From contig CALMGA010000073.1 in assembly GCA_937863205.1 (NCBI GenBank), positions 1 to 32,539 on the forward strand: DNA of 32,539 nt, in the 5' to 3' direction. Positions 1 to 9,216 of the stretch are shown in pieces. Numbering within the stretch: position 1 is the stretch's first letter; every line of letters begins with the position of its first letter. The DNA comes from an uncultured Beijerinckiaceae bacterium (lineage in GTDB: Bacteria; Pseudomonadota; Alphaproteobacteria; Rhizobiales; Beijerinckiaceae). The translations under genes and the position numbers were made by a program. The notes under the pieces were generated by a model that worked only from the letters and a program-made list of their open reading frames with translations, searched no databases and had not been told where the DNA came from.

Positions 1-698
1 CGGCAAGCGGACACGGGCAGCGCATTGGCACGGAAGTCGCGCCCGAGAACCTGGGTGAGGCGGTCGAGCAGCCCGTCAGCCCCCTCCCCGCAGGCGAGGT
101 GATCGAAGCCGGCGGTGTCGCCGCCGGCGAAAACGAAGCGGACCGCAGGGTTGGCCATGGCGAGGCGGGCCAGCACGTCGGCCACCGCGCGCGCTTCCGC
201 CCGGTCGCCTTTCAGGAACTTCAGGCGGGCCGGCGTGGCGGCGAAAAGGTCGCGCACCTCGACGCGGGTGCCGGGCGGCTGCGCGCCGGGGCGGACCGCC
301 CCCTTGATGCCGGCGTCAACGCCCAGCGTCAGTCCCTGCCCGGCCTGTCCGGCGGCGCGGGCGCGGGTGGCGATGGAGAGCAGGGCCACCGAAGCGAGCG
401 AAGGCAGCGCTTCGCCGCGGAAGCCCAGCGTGTTGATCGCGCCGAGATCGCCGGTCGGCAGCTTGGAGGTGGCGTGGCGCTCCACCGCAAGGTCGAGATC
501 GGCGGCATCCATGCCGCAGCCGTCGTCGACGACCCGGATCAAGCGGCGACCGCCGCCCTCGATCACCACCTCGATGCGGGTGGCGCCGGCATCCAGCGCG
601 TTCTCGACCAGCTCCTTGACGGCGGACGCCGGCCGCTCGACCACCTCGCCGGCGGCGATGCGGTCGATCAGGACGCGGTCGAGGCGCTGGACGGGCAT
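1..698 (-). CDS. mutL: DNA mismatch repair protein MutL, N-terminal part (runs off the window)
   Basis: About 232 residues of the N-terminal GHKL ATPase region of MutL are present; the rest lies beyond the left edge. In the family, MutL couples mismatch recognition by MutS to downstream excision. Visible motifs in order are the ATP-binding helix ELVENALDAGAT (about residues 27-38), the DDGCGM loop (about 57-62) and TLGFRGEAL (about 90-98), all hallmark GHKL/MutL signatures. The ATG at 698 gives MPVQRLDRVLIDRIAAGEVV, which matches the usual MutL N-terminus, although the ribosome binding site is weak. It is the last gene of the minus-strand block and is divergent from the small secreted protein starting at 815. 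No defect is seen in the part present. The identification is secure. Confidence 0.95.
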   Translation of the reverse strand, partial: MPVQRLDRVLIDRIAAGEVVERPASAVKELVENALDAGATRIEVVIEGGGRRLIRVVDDGCGMDAADLDLAVERHATSKLPTGDLGAINTLGFRGEALPSLASVALLSIATRARAAGQAGQGLTLGVDAGIKGAVRPGAQPPGTRVEVRDLFAATPARLKFLKGDRAEARAVADVLARLAMANPAVRFVFAGGDTAGFDHLACGEGADGLLDRLTQVLGRDFRANALPVSAC

Positions 699-814
699 GA
701 GGCTCTCGTGATCTTGTTTCAACCTCGGCAGGAGAAATCGCTGGAGAACACGCGCCGCTTTGAACCAACGTCGGGCAGATATCAGGTCGCACCCAGATGC
801 AGGAGGGTACAGGC

Positions 815-1306
815 ATGGCACGTCATTCTATACCAGTTTTTGTTGCCGGACTGCTTGTCTCAAGCTCGCCAGTCGCCCACTCGGCGGCGGCATTTCGATG
901 GTTTCTCGCGCCCGGTATGAATGGCACGATCATAGCCGGTGTCGAAAACAAGGAGGGCTCGTTTTTGCGGTTATCCTGCACCAGTGGGGAGCCGCCAGGA
1001 CCATCGTTGGAAGTAGATGTCAAGAAGATACAATTAAAGGACAAAGACTCGGTTCAGATCGTCGTGGACGGAAATGCATATTTCTTCGCAATGAAAGAAT
1101 TCGGAGGTTCATACCTTGCTGATCTCGATACGAGGACGGCACGTCTTCAGCTTACCCAGCTAGCTCATGCGCTCATGAAATCCCGCTCACAAAAATTCAG
1201 CATCGAATTTCCTCGACTGAACCAAAGTCAGAGTTTCTCCTTGCTCGATGCGAGAAAGTCCCTCAAGGAAACAGATACGACATCGATTGTAGACGACTGC
1301 TCTTGA
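815..1306 (+). CDS. small secreted protein of unknown function (163 aa)
   Basis: I do not recognise a family. The first 25 or so residues form a typical Sec signal peptide: short N-terminus with Arg and His, hydrophobic core around VFVAGLLVSSSPVAHS, and a likely cleavage after an Ala-rich stretch, so the mature protein should be periplasmic or exported. An in-frame ATG lies at 797, but AGGAGGG at about 801-807 sits just upstream of the ATG at 815 and decides the start. The mature part has alternating polar and hydrophobic segments with no membrane helix; its two Cys residues (one near LRLSCTSG, one in the final DDCS) could form a disulphide. The gene is clearly poorer in GC than its neighbours and lies on the opposite strand, between mutL and the M16 pair, which hints at later insertion into a conserved block. 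Confidence 0.7.
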   Translation: MARHSIPVFVAGLLVSSSPVAHSAAAFRWFLAPGMNGTIIAGVENKEGSFLRLSCTSGEPPGPSLEVDVKKIQLKDKDSVQIVVDGNAYFFAMKEFGGSYLADLDTRTARLQLTQLAHALMKSRSQKFSIEFPRLNQSQSFSLLDARKSLKETDTTSIVDDCS

Positions 1307-1372
1307 AGCGATTGGCGATCTCGATTCAGCCCTTCAGGCTTTCCCCCCGCTCTTCACCAGCAGACACAACAA

Positions 1373-2659
1373 TCACAGCCCGACCGGCTTGCCGGCAACC
1401 GTCAGCAGCAGCGAGCCGTCGCCGAGCAGGCGCTTGGCCGCGCGGGCGGCATCGGCGACGCCGACCCGTTCGATCAGCGCGTTGCGGGTGTCGAGCCGCT
1501 CGACCCCGTAGCCGTCGAGCTGCAGGCTGACGAGCTGGGCGGCGATCTTGCGGGACGTGTCGAAGCGCAGCGCGTAGGAGCCGATGAGGTACTTCTTGGC
1601 CTTGTCGAGTTCCTCCTCGCCGACGCCCTCCTCGGCGAGCTTGAGGATCTCGGCGCGGATCGTGTCCACCGCCTCGACCGCCCGCTCGTTCTTGGTCGAG
1701 GTGGCGCCGATGAACATGGCGCCGCGATCGAGCTCGCTGTTCTGCGAATACACGGAATAGCACAGGCCACGCTTTTCCCGCACTTCCTTGTACAGGCGCG
1801 AGGTGAAGGCGCCGGCGCCCAGGCAGTGGTTGACCACCACGGCGGCGGTATGGTCGGGATCGCCGCGCATCAGGCCCTGGCGGCCGAAGCGGATGGTGGA
1901 CTGCGGCAGGTCGATGGTGCGGACGTGCTTGGTGCCGACGTTGCTCATCACCACGGTCGGCACCGGCACGAGGTCGGCGTGGGCCGGCAGGGCGGCGAAG
2001 ACCCGGTCGAGTTCGCGCCCGAGCGTGTCGGCGTCGATCGCCCCGACCACCGCGACCCTGAGATTGTCGCGCGCCAGCATGCGCCCGCGCAGCAACACGA
2101 GGTCGTCGCGCCCGACCGTCTCGATCAGGTCCAGGTCTCCCTTGACCGGCCGGCCGTAGGGATGGTCGGGGTAGGACTGGATGCGGAACAGCTTGGCCGT
2201 CGCCTGATCGGGATCGTTGGCTTCGAAGCGCAATGAGGCCGCGATCTGGCTGCGCACCCGCTCCACCGCTTCGGGATCGAGACGGGCCTGGCAGACGGCC
2301 AGGGCGGTCAGCTCGAAGGCGCGTCCGGCGTGGCGCGACAGCGTCTTCAGCCGGCCCTGTAGGGCATCGCGGTCGGCGGAAAAGGACAGCTCGATCGCGT
2401 GATCTTCCAACGCCTGCTGGAAGGCTTGGCTGTCGAGGTCGCCGCCGCCCTCGTCGAGCAACCCGGCGAGCAGCGTCGCCGTGCCCGGCTTGTTGATCGG
2501 GTCCTGCGCCGCCCCGCCCTTCCAGCCGAAGTGTACGGCGAGCAGGGGAACGGCGTAGTCCTCGACGAGCCAAGCCTCGATGCCGGCCGGCGAGCGCACC
2601 TGCTGCACCCGCGCCGCCCGAGACGCCGGCACGGCGAGCACGTCTGGATGTCCTGTCAT
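1373..2659 (-). CDS. M16 family peptidase-like protein, inactive partner subunit
   Basis: A 428-residue protein of the M16 (pitrilysin/processing peptidase) superfamily. The zinc motif HxxEH expected near residue 70 is absent: the equivalent stretch reads LLDEGGGDLDSQAF. This fits the non-catalytic subunit of a heterodimer, as in mitochondrial processing peptidase alpha and other bacterial M16 pairs. The C-terminal domain keeps the glycine-rich and substrate-binding features of the family (SRLYKEVREKRGLCYSVYS, about residues 288-306). Its ATG overlaps the stop of the upstream catalytic M16 gene by 4 nt (ATGA), so equal production by translational coupling is likely. The first 10 residues give no signal peptide; location cannot be settled from sequence. 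Physiological substrates are unknown to me. Confidence 0.88.
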   Translation of the reverse strand: MTGHPDVLAVPASRAARVQQVRSPAGIEAWLVEDYAVPLLAVHFGWKGGAAQDPINKPGTATLLAGLLDEGGGDLDSQAFQQALEDHAIELSFSADRDALQGRLKTLSRHAGRAFELTALAVCQARLDPEAVERVRSQIAASLRFEANDPDQATAKLFRIQSYPDHPYGRPVKGDLDLIETVGRDDLVLLRGRMLARDNLRVAVVGAIDADTLGRELDRVFAALPAHADLVPVPTVVMSNVGTKHVRTIDLPQSTIRFGRQGLMRGDPDHTAAVVVNHCLGAGAFTSRLYKEVREKRGLCYSVYSQNSELDRGAMFIGATSTKNERAVEAVDTIRAEILKLAEEGVGEEELDKAKKYLIGSYALRFDTSRKIAAQLVSLQLDGYGVERLDTRNALIERVGVADAARAAKRLLGDGSLLLTVAGKPVGL

Positions 2660-4083
2660 AGTGCCCCAAGGGGTTCAGCGTCCGCCGGCTCCGTCGCGGC
2701 CGGCTCGGCGGAGAGCAGGTAGCCGGTGACGCCGCGCTTGCCGTCGAGAAAGCGCATCACGCCGGCGACGTCGGCAACCGTCACGGCCTCGATGCGCTCG
2801 GGCCATTCGGCGATGTCCTTGAGGGTCAGGCCGGTGGCGAGCGAGGCGCCGTACCAGTTCGCCAGCAGCATCTGGCTGTCGCGGGCGTAGATCGCCTCGG
2901 CGATGAGGCGCGTCTTGGCGCGGGCGAGGTCGGCCTCGTTGAAGCCGACGGCGGCGATCCCGGCGATCACGGCCTCGACGGCCGCGTCGAGCTTTTCCAG
3001 CGACACGCCCGGCGCGGGCACGGCGTAGATGTAAAGGCGGGTCTCGTCGAGCGACGTGCCGATGTAGTGCGCGCCGGCCGCCACCGCGACGCGGTCGCCC
3101 ATCACCAGGCGCTTGTAAAGTAGGCAGGTCTGCCCGCCGCCGAGCAGAAACGCCAGCACCTCCAGCGCTTCCGCCTCGCCCGGCTTGCCCGTGCGATAGG
3201 AGGGGACGAGGTGCATGCGCTGGAAGCGCGGCTGCTCGACCTTTTCGTCGGCGAGCGACAGCTTGCGCTGGGTCGTGGGACGCGGTTCCTGCGGGCGCTT
3301 GCGTTGCGGCGGGGTGCCGAACGGAGGGATGGCGCCGTAGATCTCGCGGGCCAGGGCGATCGTCGGCTCGGGCTCGACGTCGCCGGCCACGACCAGGATG
3401 GCGTTTTCCGGCGTATAGAAGTGCTCGTAGTAGTTGAAGGCGTCGCTGCGGTCGAGCGACTCGATCTCGTGCTCCCAGCCGATCACCGGCTTGCCGTAGG
3501 GGTGCGAGGTGTAGACGGCGGCACCCATCGCCTCGTCCAGGATCTCGCCGGGGTCGGCATCGGTGCGCATGCGGCGCTCTTCCAGCACCACGTTGCGCTC
3601 GGGCGCGACGACCTCGTCGGTGAGCACGAGGTTCTTCATGCGGTCGGCCTCGTATTCCATGCACACGGCGAGGTGCTCGCGCCCGATGCGCTGGAAGTAG
3701 GCCGTGAAGTCGTTGGAGGTGAAGGCGTTCTCCTGACCGCCGAGGTCGGACACCAGTTCGGAGAACTTGCCGGCCGGGTTCTTGATCGTGCCCTTGAACA
3801 TCAGGTGTTCGAGGAAATGGGCGATGCCGGACTTGCCCAGCGGATCGTCGGCCGAACCGTTGCGATACCACACCATGTGGGTGATCACCGGCGCGCGATG
3901 GTCGGGGATGACCACCACATCGAGTCCGTTGTCGAGCCGCGCCGTCACCACCGCCGTTTCGCTGCCGGCCGCGTGCGGATCGGCGGCTCCGGGCGTCAAG
4001 CCAGCGGACGTCGCCACCGCGGACGGGAACGGCCGAGGCATGGACCCGGGCGTGGACCAAGGCATGGACCAAGGCATGGACAT
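2656..4083 (-). CDS. M16 family zinc peptidase, catalytic subunit
   Basis: A 475-residue M16 peptidase with the inverted zinc motif HFLEH (about residues 89-93) and the downstream acidic helix EYEADRMKNLVLTDE (about 143-157) that supplies the third zinc ligand. Both M16 domains are present; the C-terminal one has the family stretch GGGQTCLLYKRLVMGDRVA. With the inactive partner downstream (ATGA overlap) it probably forms a two-chain processing peptidase. The start at 4083 is supported by GGAGGT 9 nt upstream. The N-terminus is odd: it begins with a SMPW-type repeat made by four tandem 12-bp units and runs through a Pro/Ala/Ser-rich segment before the conserved domain begins near residue 45, with no clear signal peptide. 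Several repeat units carry an in-frame ATG, so shorter products are possible. Confidence 0.92.
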   Translation of the reverse strand: MSMPWSMPWSTPGSMPRPFPSAVATSAGLTPGAADPHAAGSETAVVTARLDNGLDVVVIPDHRAPVITHMVWYRNGSADDPLGKSGIAHFLEHLMFKGTIKNPAGKFSELVSDLGGQENAFTSNDFTAYFQRIGREHLAVCMEYEADRMKNLVLTDEVVAPERNVVLEERRMRTDADPGEILDEAMGAAVYTSHPYGKPVIGWEHEIESLDRSDAFNYYEHFYTPENAILVVAGDVEPEPTIALAREIYGAIPPFGTPPQRKRPQEPRPTTQRKLSLADEKVEQPRFQRMHLVPSYRTGKPGEAEALEVLAFLLGGGQTCLLYKRLVMGDRVAVAAGAHYIGTSLDETRLYIYAVPAPGVSLEKLDAAVEAVIAGIAAVGFNEADLARAKTRLIAEAIYARDSQMLLANWYGASLATGLTLKDIAEWPERIEAVTVADVAGVMRFLDGKRGVTGYLLSAEPAATEPADAEPLGAL

Positions 4084-4086
4084 GGA
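4039..4086 (-). repeat. four tandem 12-bp units at the start of the M16 peptidase gene
   Basis: Four consecutive 12-bp units lie at 4039-4050, 4051-4062, 4063-4074 and 4075-4086. The plus-strand unit is catggaccaagg with small variations. Read on the coding strand each unit gives P-W-S-M or a variant and places an in-frame ATG or near-ATG. Slippage would add or remove 4 residues without breaking the frame. Confidence 0.8.
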
Positions 4087-4234
4087 TGGGCGACCTCCGG
4101 ACCACCGCGCCGGGGGCGTTCGGACGCGGTCCGGCGTTTATAGCGCAATCAATCGTCGGCATGCATCCACAAAAGGACGCAAGCGCGGGCGGCCGAGTCC
4201 GCAGACCTGAGGCCGCAAACCTGCGCCCGCAACC

Positions 4235-4747
4235 CTATTGCGCGGCGGCGTCGCGCGCGGCGGTCTTCTTGCGGCGGGTACGGGCCGGCTTCGATCGGAC
4301 GGGCGCGGCGGTCCCGGCCGAATCGTGGGTGATATCGGCCGCCACGGCGGCGGGGTCGCGCAGGCCGGAGGGCGGATCGGTCAGGTAGGACCGGGCGGAA
4401 AGGCCGGCGGCGGCGGCGCCGGGATCGGAGGGCGGCACCGGGCGACGCGAATCGGTGAGCGCGCGGCGGCGCGCGGCCATGTCGGGATCGTTGACGCTGA
4501 GGACTTCTGGATCGGCGCTGCCGGGGGGCGGCAGGGTATAGCTGGGCGGCACCACGATCGGAGGCCGCTCGGTATAGTCGATCGGGGGACGGGATTTGGC
4601 GAGGCCGACGGCGTTGCGGATGTCCTCGATCTGCTCGGACAGGCTGGTGGATTGCGCGGCCGCCGGGCAAGCCAGCGGACCTGCCGCCAGCAGGAACAAC
4701 CCCGCCGCCGCGAGGGCGAAACAGCCGGCGCTGGAAAGATCACGCAT
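4235..4747 (-). CDS. exported Pro-rich protein resembling DUF3035/BamF-type proteins
   Basis: A 170-residue protein with a hydrophobic signal segment (about residues 6-33) ending PAAAQ, a good signal peptidase I site; a Cys in PLACP lies in a poor lipobox context, so a lipoprotein is less likely but possible. The region around RPPIVVPPSYTLPPP resembles the Pro-rich motif of DUF3035 proteins, called BamF in Caulobacter, where they belong to the outer-membrane protein assembly machine. That link is inference from one motif and from position between lspA and the M16 peptidases. The C-terminus is basic (KPARTRRKKTAARDAAAQ). An upstream in-frame ATG at 4771 is possible; neither start has a strong ribosome binding site, and I chose 4747 because it gives the cleaner signal peptide. 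Confidence 0.6.
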   Translation of the reverse strand: MRDLSSAGCFALAAAGLFLLAAGPLACPAAAQSTSLSEQIEDIRNAVGLAKSRPPIDYTERPPIVVPPSYTLPPPGSADPEVLSVNDPDMAARRRALTDSRRPVPPSDPGAAAAGLSARSYLTDPPSGLRDPAAVAADITHDSAGTAAPVRSKPARTRRKKTAARDAAAQ

Positions 4748-4840
4748 GGAAGATCGGCCCTGGACGAACATCCATCATCCCTGCCGGGGATTGACGGCGA
4801 TTTCGGGGCGGACGCGGAGACGTTCGCACCCGGGCCCGGC

Positions 4841-5335
4841 TCAGGCGTCGCCGGCCGGATGCAGCGCCGCGCGCGAAACCACGAGCGAGTCGCCCAGCAG
4901 CAGGGCCACCCCGGCGACGATGGCGACGTCGGCGAGGTTGAAGACATACCAGTGGAACGAGCCGACGTGGAAATAGTAGAAGTCCGCCACCCAACCGTAG
5001 CTGAAGCGATCGACGGCGTTGCCGAGCGCGCCGCCGAGGATCAGCCCCAGCCCGAGCGCCACGAGGCGGGTCGGGGTGCGCCACAGCCACACCGAGATGG
5101 CCACCGTCGCCGCGAGGGCGAAGGCGAACAGCGCCCAGCGCCCGGCCGGGGTGCGGGCGCTGAGCAGCGAATAGGAGATGCCGCGGTTGCGCGCCATCAC
5201 CACGTCGAGGAACGGCCCGAGGCTGACCGGCTGGCGGGCGGAAATGTCGAAGACGTCCATCAGCCAGAGCTTGTTGCCCTGATCGAGGGCGAGCGTCAAA
5301 GCGGCGAGGCCGAAGCCGAGCCGGCGAGCGCTCAC
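4841..5335 (-). CDS. lspA: lipoprotein signal peptidase (signal peptidase II)
   Basis: A 164-residue inner-membrane aspartyl protease that removes signal peptides from prolipoproteins after lipid attachment. Family signatures are present in order: DQGNKLWL near residue 19 (the DQxxK block), NRGISYSLL, then GNAVDR with the first catalytic Asp and FNLADVAI with the second. Four hydrophobic segments fit the four-helix topology, and length is normal. The start is GTG at 5335, overlapping the ileS stop by 4 nt (GTGA), so its translation is coupled to ileS; the ileS-lspA pair is common in bacteria. Longer in-frame readings upstream only copy ileS sequence in another frame and are not credible. Confidence 0.95.
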   Translation of the reverse strand: MSARRLGFGLAALTLALDQGNKLWLMDVFDISARQPVSLGPFLDVVMARNRGISYSLLSARTPAGRWALFAFALAATVAISVWLWRTPTRLVALGLGLILGGALGNAVDRFSYGWVADFYYFHVGSFHWYVFNLADVAIVAGVALLLGDSLVVSRAALHPAGDA

Positions 5336-8300
5336 GCTGCTGTTCCGGCTGCGCCGCGCAACTCGCGCAGGGCGGCGGCATCGCGCGGGGTGACGTCGGG
5401 GAAGTCGGGATCGCTGCCGACGTCGGGGGTGATCTTCCAGGAGCGGGCGCATTTACGCCCCTGCGCCTGTGCCACCACCGCGGCGACGCCCTGCACCTCG
5501 GGCAGGCGGAAGGCGTCGTCCGGCGCCTCGCCCGATGCCAGCACGAGACCCGAGGTGATGCAGACGTCGGCGAACTCGATCTCCGCGAGCGCCGCGCGCA
5601 AGGCCGGGTCGGCGATGTAGACGATGGGTGCCGCTTCCAGCGACGAGCCGATGATCTTGTTGGTGCGGGCGATCTCGAGCGCGCCGGTGACCACGGAGCG
5701 GACGGCGCGCACGCGCGCCCAGCGCTCTGCCAGCGCGGGATCGTGCCACGTTCCGGGCACGTCGGCGAAGGCTTCGAGGTGCACCGACACGGCCTCGCCG
5801 TCGCGCGCCAGCCACGCTTCCTCGGCGGTGAACGCCAGGATGGGGGCGAGCCACAGCGTGACGCAGCGGAAGATCCGCTCGATCACCGCCAGGGCGGCGC
5901 GGCGCCGGGGGCTGGAGGGGGCGTCGCAATACAGGGCATCCTTGCGGATGTCGAAGTAGAAGGCGCTGAGGTCGCTGTTGAGAAAGAGCGACAGCCGCGC
6001 CACCACGCGCTTGAAGTCGAAGCGGTCGTAGGCGTCGCGCACCTCGGCATCGACCTCCGCGAGGCGATGGAGCATCAGCCGCTCCAGTTCGGCCATCTCC
6101 GCCAGGACGAAGCCGGTGTCCTGCGGATGGTGATGCGAAAGGGCCCCCAGCATCCAGCGCAGCGTGTTGCGCAGCTTCTTGTAGGTTTCAACGAAGGTCT
6201 TCAGGATGGCCGGGCCGATGTTGAGGTCGTCGGCGTAGTCGGAGGCGGCGACCCACAGGCGCAGGATGTCGGCGCCGGAGTCCTTGATGACGATCTGCGG
6301 CGAGACCACATTGCCGGCCGCCTTGGACATCTTGCGCCCGTGCTCGTCCAGCACGAAGCCGTGGGTGAGCACGGCGTCGAAGGGGGCGCGGCCGCGGGTG
6401 CCGCAGGATTCGAGCAGCGAGGAATGGAACCAGCCGCGATGCTGGTCGGAGCCTTCGAGGTACATCACCTGGTCGCGCCCGCCGTCGCGGCGGCGATGGA
6501 TGCCGGCGAGGGCGGGAAAGGCCGCGGGATCGCCGAGGGTGAAGGCGTGGGTCGAGCCGGAGTCGAACCACACGTCGAGCACGTCGTCGATCTTGCGCCA
6601 GTCCTCCCCTGCCCGATCGCCGAGAAAACGCTCGCGCGCGCCGGCCGCATACCAGGCGTCGGCGCCCTCGATGGCGAAGGCGGCGAGGATGCGGGCGTTC
6701 ACCTGGTCGTCGACGAGCGGCCGGTGCTCGGCATCGACGAAGATGGCGATGGGCACGCCCCAGGCGCGCTGGCGCGACACGACCCAGTCCGGCCGGTTGG
6801 CGACCATTCCGGTGATGCGGGTCTCGCCGGCCGTCGGCACCCATCGCGTGCGGGCGATCTCGTCGAGCGCGAGGCCGCGCAGGGTGGGATGGTTGGACGC
6901 CTGCGAACCGTGCGCTTCCCCTGCCGCATCTGCCCGGTCAAGCGCGAAGGGCTGGTCGAGGGCAATGAACCATTGCGGCGTGTTGCGGAAGATCAGCGGC
7001 TTCTTCGAGCGCCAGGAGTGCGGGTACTGGTGCTTGAGGCGACCGCGCGCGACGAGGGTGCCGGCGGCGATCAGGGCCTTGATGACCGCCTCGTTGGCGT
7101 CGCCCTTGTTGCCCTTGCCGTCGTAGACGCAGCGGCCTTCGAAGCCCGGCGCGTCGGCGGTGAGGAAGCCGCCGGCGTCCACGGTGTAGGGGATGCGCGT
7201 GTCGAGGCCGCGCTGGCGCAGCAGTTTGTTGGCGGCCATCCACACGTCGAAGTCGTCGCGGCCGTGGGAGGGCGCGGTGTGGACGAAGCCGGTGCCGGTG
7301 TCGTCGGTGACGTGGTCGCCGTCGAGCAGGGGCACGTCGAAGCCGTAGCCGAGCGCGGCGAGGGGATGGGCGCAGCTGATCTCGGCAAGCTCGGCGGCCG
7401 CCACGTCCCGCAGCTTGTCGAAGCGCTCGACCTTGGCGGCCTTGAACACGCCCTCAGCCAAGGCGTCGGCGACGACAAAGGTCGCCCCGACCTTCGCCCA
7501 GTTGTCGTCCGCTGCCGCGACGACCCGGTACAGGCCATAGGCAATCCTGCGGGAATAGCTGATCGCGCGGTTGGCCGGCAGCGTCCAGGGCGTGGTCGTC
7601 CAGATCACGACCGACGCCTCCGCGAGGTCGCGGTGCGCCGCCGCGACGTCGTACTGCACCATCTCCGACGTGTCGGAAATGCGGGCCTGCGCGGATGCTC
7701 GCGAGCGGAGAACGGGAAAACCTACGTACACCGTATCCGAAACATGGTCCTCGTACTCGACCTCGGCTTCCGCCAGCGCGGTCTTCTCGACGATGCTCCA
7801 CATCACCGGCTTGGATCCGCGATACAGCAGGCCGCTGGCGGCGAACCTCATGATCTCGCGCGCGATCGCCGCCTCGGCGGGAAAGCTCATCGTCTCGTAG
7901 GGGTGGTCCCATTCGCCGGCGACGCCGAGGCGCTTGAACTCTGCGCGCTGGCTGTCGACCCAGCGGCGGGCGAAGTCGCGGCACTGCCGGCGGAACTCGA
8001 CGATCGGCACGGCATCCTTGTCCCGGCCCTTGGCGCGGTATTCTTCCTCGATCTTCCATTCGATCGGCAGGCCGTGGCAGTCCCAGCCCGGCACATAGGC
8101 GCAGGCATGCCCGCTCATGCGCCGCGAGCGGGTGACGAGGTCCTTGAGGATCTTGTTGAGGGCGTGGCCGATGTGGATGTTGCCGTTGGCGTAGGGCGGC
8201 CCGTCGTGCAGCACGAACTTCGGCCGCCCCTGCCCGGCCGCGCGCATCTTTCCTTCAAGGTCGATGGCTGCCCAGCGAGCCAGCAGTTCCGGCTCCTTCG

Positions 8301-8394
8301 CCGGCAGGCCGGCGCGCATGGGGAAGTCGGTTCGAGGCAGGAACAGCGTCTTGGAATAGTCCGTGCCGGCCGGCACGGTCTCGGGTTTGTTCAT
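5332..8394 (-). CDS. ileS: isoleucyl-tRNA synthetase
   Basis: A 1020-residue class Ia aminoacyl-tRNA synthetase that charges tRNA-Ile and hydrolyses mischarged Val-tRNA. The HIGH motif appears in [16 protein letters not shown] (about residue 70), the editing domain in [13 protein letters not shown] (about 270), and the KMSKS loop as [14 protein letters not shown] (about 660), where the last Ser of KMSKS is Ala. The anticodon-binding domain follows. The C-terminal end keeps only one obvious Cys (GRKCARSW) instead of the four-Cys zinc knuckle of E. coli IleS. The ATG at 8394 has GAAGG 8 nt upstream; a GTG at 8400 is too close to that site. It is followed by lspA with a 4-nt overlap and preceded by the glycosyltransferase-like gene on the same strand. 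Confidence 0.97.
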   Translation of the reverse strand: MNKPETVPAGTDYSKTLFLPRTDFPMRAGLPAKEPELLARWAAIDLEGKMRAAGQGRPKFVLHDGPPYANGNIHIGHALNKILKDLVTRSRRMSGHACAYVPGWDCHGLPIEWKIEEEYRAKGRDKDAVPIVEFRRQCRDFARRWVDSQRAEFKRLGVAGEWDHPYETMSFPAEAAIAREIMRFAASGLLYRGSKPVMWSIVEKTALAEAEVEYEDHVSDTVYVGFPVLRSRASAQARISDTSEMVQYDVAAAHRDLAEASVVIWTTTPWTLPANRAISYSRRIAYGLYRVVAAADDNWAKVGATFVVADALAEGVFKAAKVERFDKLRDVAAAELAEISCAHPLAALGYGFDVPLLDGDHVTDDTGTGFVHTAPSHGRDDFDVWMAANKLLRQRGLDTRIPYTVDAGGFLTADAPGFEGRCVYDGKGNKGDANEAVIKALIAAGTLVARGRLKHQYPHSWRSKKPLIFRNTPQWFIALDQPFALDRADAAGEAHGSQASNHPTLRGLALDEIARTRWVPTAGETRITGMVANRPDWVVSRQRAWGVPIAIFVDAEHRPLVDDQVNARILAAFAIEGADAWYAAGARERFLGDRAGEDWRKIDDVLDVWFDSGSTHAFTLGDPAAFPALAGIHRRRDGGRDQVMYLEGSDQHRGWFHSSLLESCGTRGRAPFDAVLTHGFVLDEHGRKMSKAAGNVVSPQIVIKDSGADILRLWVAASDYADDLNIGPAILKTFVETYKKLRNTLRWMLGALSHHHPQDTGFVLAEMAELERLMLHRLAEVDAEVRDAYDRFDFKRVVARLSLFLNSDLSAFYFDIRKDALYCDAPSSPRRRAALAVIERIFRCVTLWLAPILAFTAEEAWLARDGEAVSVHLEAFADVPGTWHDPALAERWARVRAVRSVVTGALEIARTNKIIGSSLEAAPIVYIADPALRAALAEIEFADVCITSGLVLASGEAPDDAFRLPEVQGVAAVVAQAQGRKCARSWKITPDVGSDPDFPDVTPRDAAALRELRGAAGTAA

Positions 8395-8460
8395 GAACAC
8401 GGCCTTCGCGGGACGGCGCTGTTCTAGATCGCGGATGCGAATGCCGCAAATGCCGGCCGC

Positions 8461-9216
8461 TCAGGCGCCGGGCGTGCCGCCGGCGGCGATGCGGGCAGCC
8501 GCGTCGCCGGCGAAGTCGTCGGCGCCGGTGTGGATGAGGCGGCTGCGCAGGTCGAGCCAGATCTCGCCGCCCAGCGCCCGCCACCGCCGGCAGAAGCTGT
8601 AGTCCTCGCTGAGATAGGCGCCGGTTGCGGGATCGATCAGGGGGTCGAACACGGCGCACAGGTTGTCGCTCGCCGGCAGGCGGCCGGCTCGCGCGTGCAC
8701 CGCGCGGAAGCGCAGCTCGGGATGGGCGGCGAGGAGGCGCTCGAACACGCGGCGCTTGATGAGCTGGAAGCCGGTGCCGGCGTAGACGGCGGTGGCGAAG
8801 TCGTCCACAGCCTGCCGCTCGGCCTCGTCGCACAGGGTGCCGACGTAGCTGAGGCCGGCGCTGCGCAGCCCTTCCCCGGCGACGGCGCGGCGCGGCAGCG
8901 AATCCCAGTCCACCGACTTCAGGGGGTAGAAGGCGGCGGCGAAGTCACGGTCGAAGCGCAGCAGGCGCAGCACCTGCTCGGGCTCGAAGGAGATGTCGGC
9001 GTCGACGAAGAGCAGGTGGGTGGCCTGCGGGTGGTCAAGGAAGCGGGCGGCGAGCACGGCGCGCGAGCGGGTGACGAGGGCATCGCCGGCGAGAAGGGCG
9101 AGTTCGAGCCGGAACGGGGCGGCGCGCAGGAGCTTGCACACCGAAAGCATGTAGCCGTGGTGGACGAGGCCGCCGAAGCAGGGCGTGGCCAACATCACCA
9201 GGGGAGATGCCGCCAT
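8461..9216 (-). CDS. glycosyltransferase-like protein (GT-A fold)
   Basis: A 251-residue protein with the layout of a GT-A glycosyltransferase. An N-terminal beta strand gives VMLATPCFGG, and a metal and nucleotide-sugar site is suggested by LLFVDADISFEPEQVLRLL (a DxD-type DAD near residue 85). A later LSEDYSFCRRWRALGG block resembles the catalytic Asp/Glu region of these enzymes. There is no signal peptide or membrane helix, so it is probably cytosolic; the acceptor is unknown. The start is fixed by context: the upstream phytoene-synthase-like gene ends in TGATG, so the ATG at 9216 shares one base with that stop. The ATG/GTG-type codon at 9249 lies inside the upstream gene and is unlikely. 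Confidence 0.78.
   Translation of the reverse strand: MAASPLVMLATPCFGGLVHHGYMLSVCKLLRAAPFRLELALLAGDALVTRSRAVLAARFLDHPQATHLLFVDADISFEPEQVLRLLRFDRDFAAAFYPLKSVDWDSLPRRAVAGEGLRSAGLSYVGTLCDEAERQAVDDFATAVYAGTGFQLIKRRVFERLLAAHPELRFRAVHARAGRLPASDNLCAVFDPLIDPATGAYLSEDYSFCRRWRALGGEIWLDLRSRLIHTGADDFAGDAAARIAAGGTPGA

Noticed and set aside
1307..1372. Possible bidirectional terminator between the secreted protein and the M16 gene
   Set aside because: Only a 4-bp stem (AGCC/GGCT) is seen, which is too weak.
5743..8427. 894-codon plus-strand open frame opposite ileS
   Set aside because: Long antisense shadow of a high-GC gene; Gly/Val/Ala/Asp-rich composition without domains.
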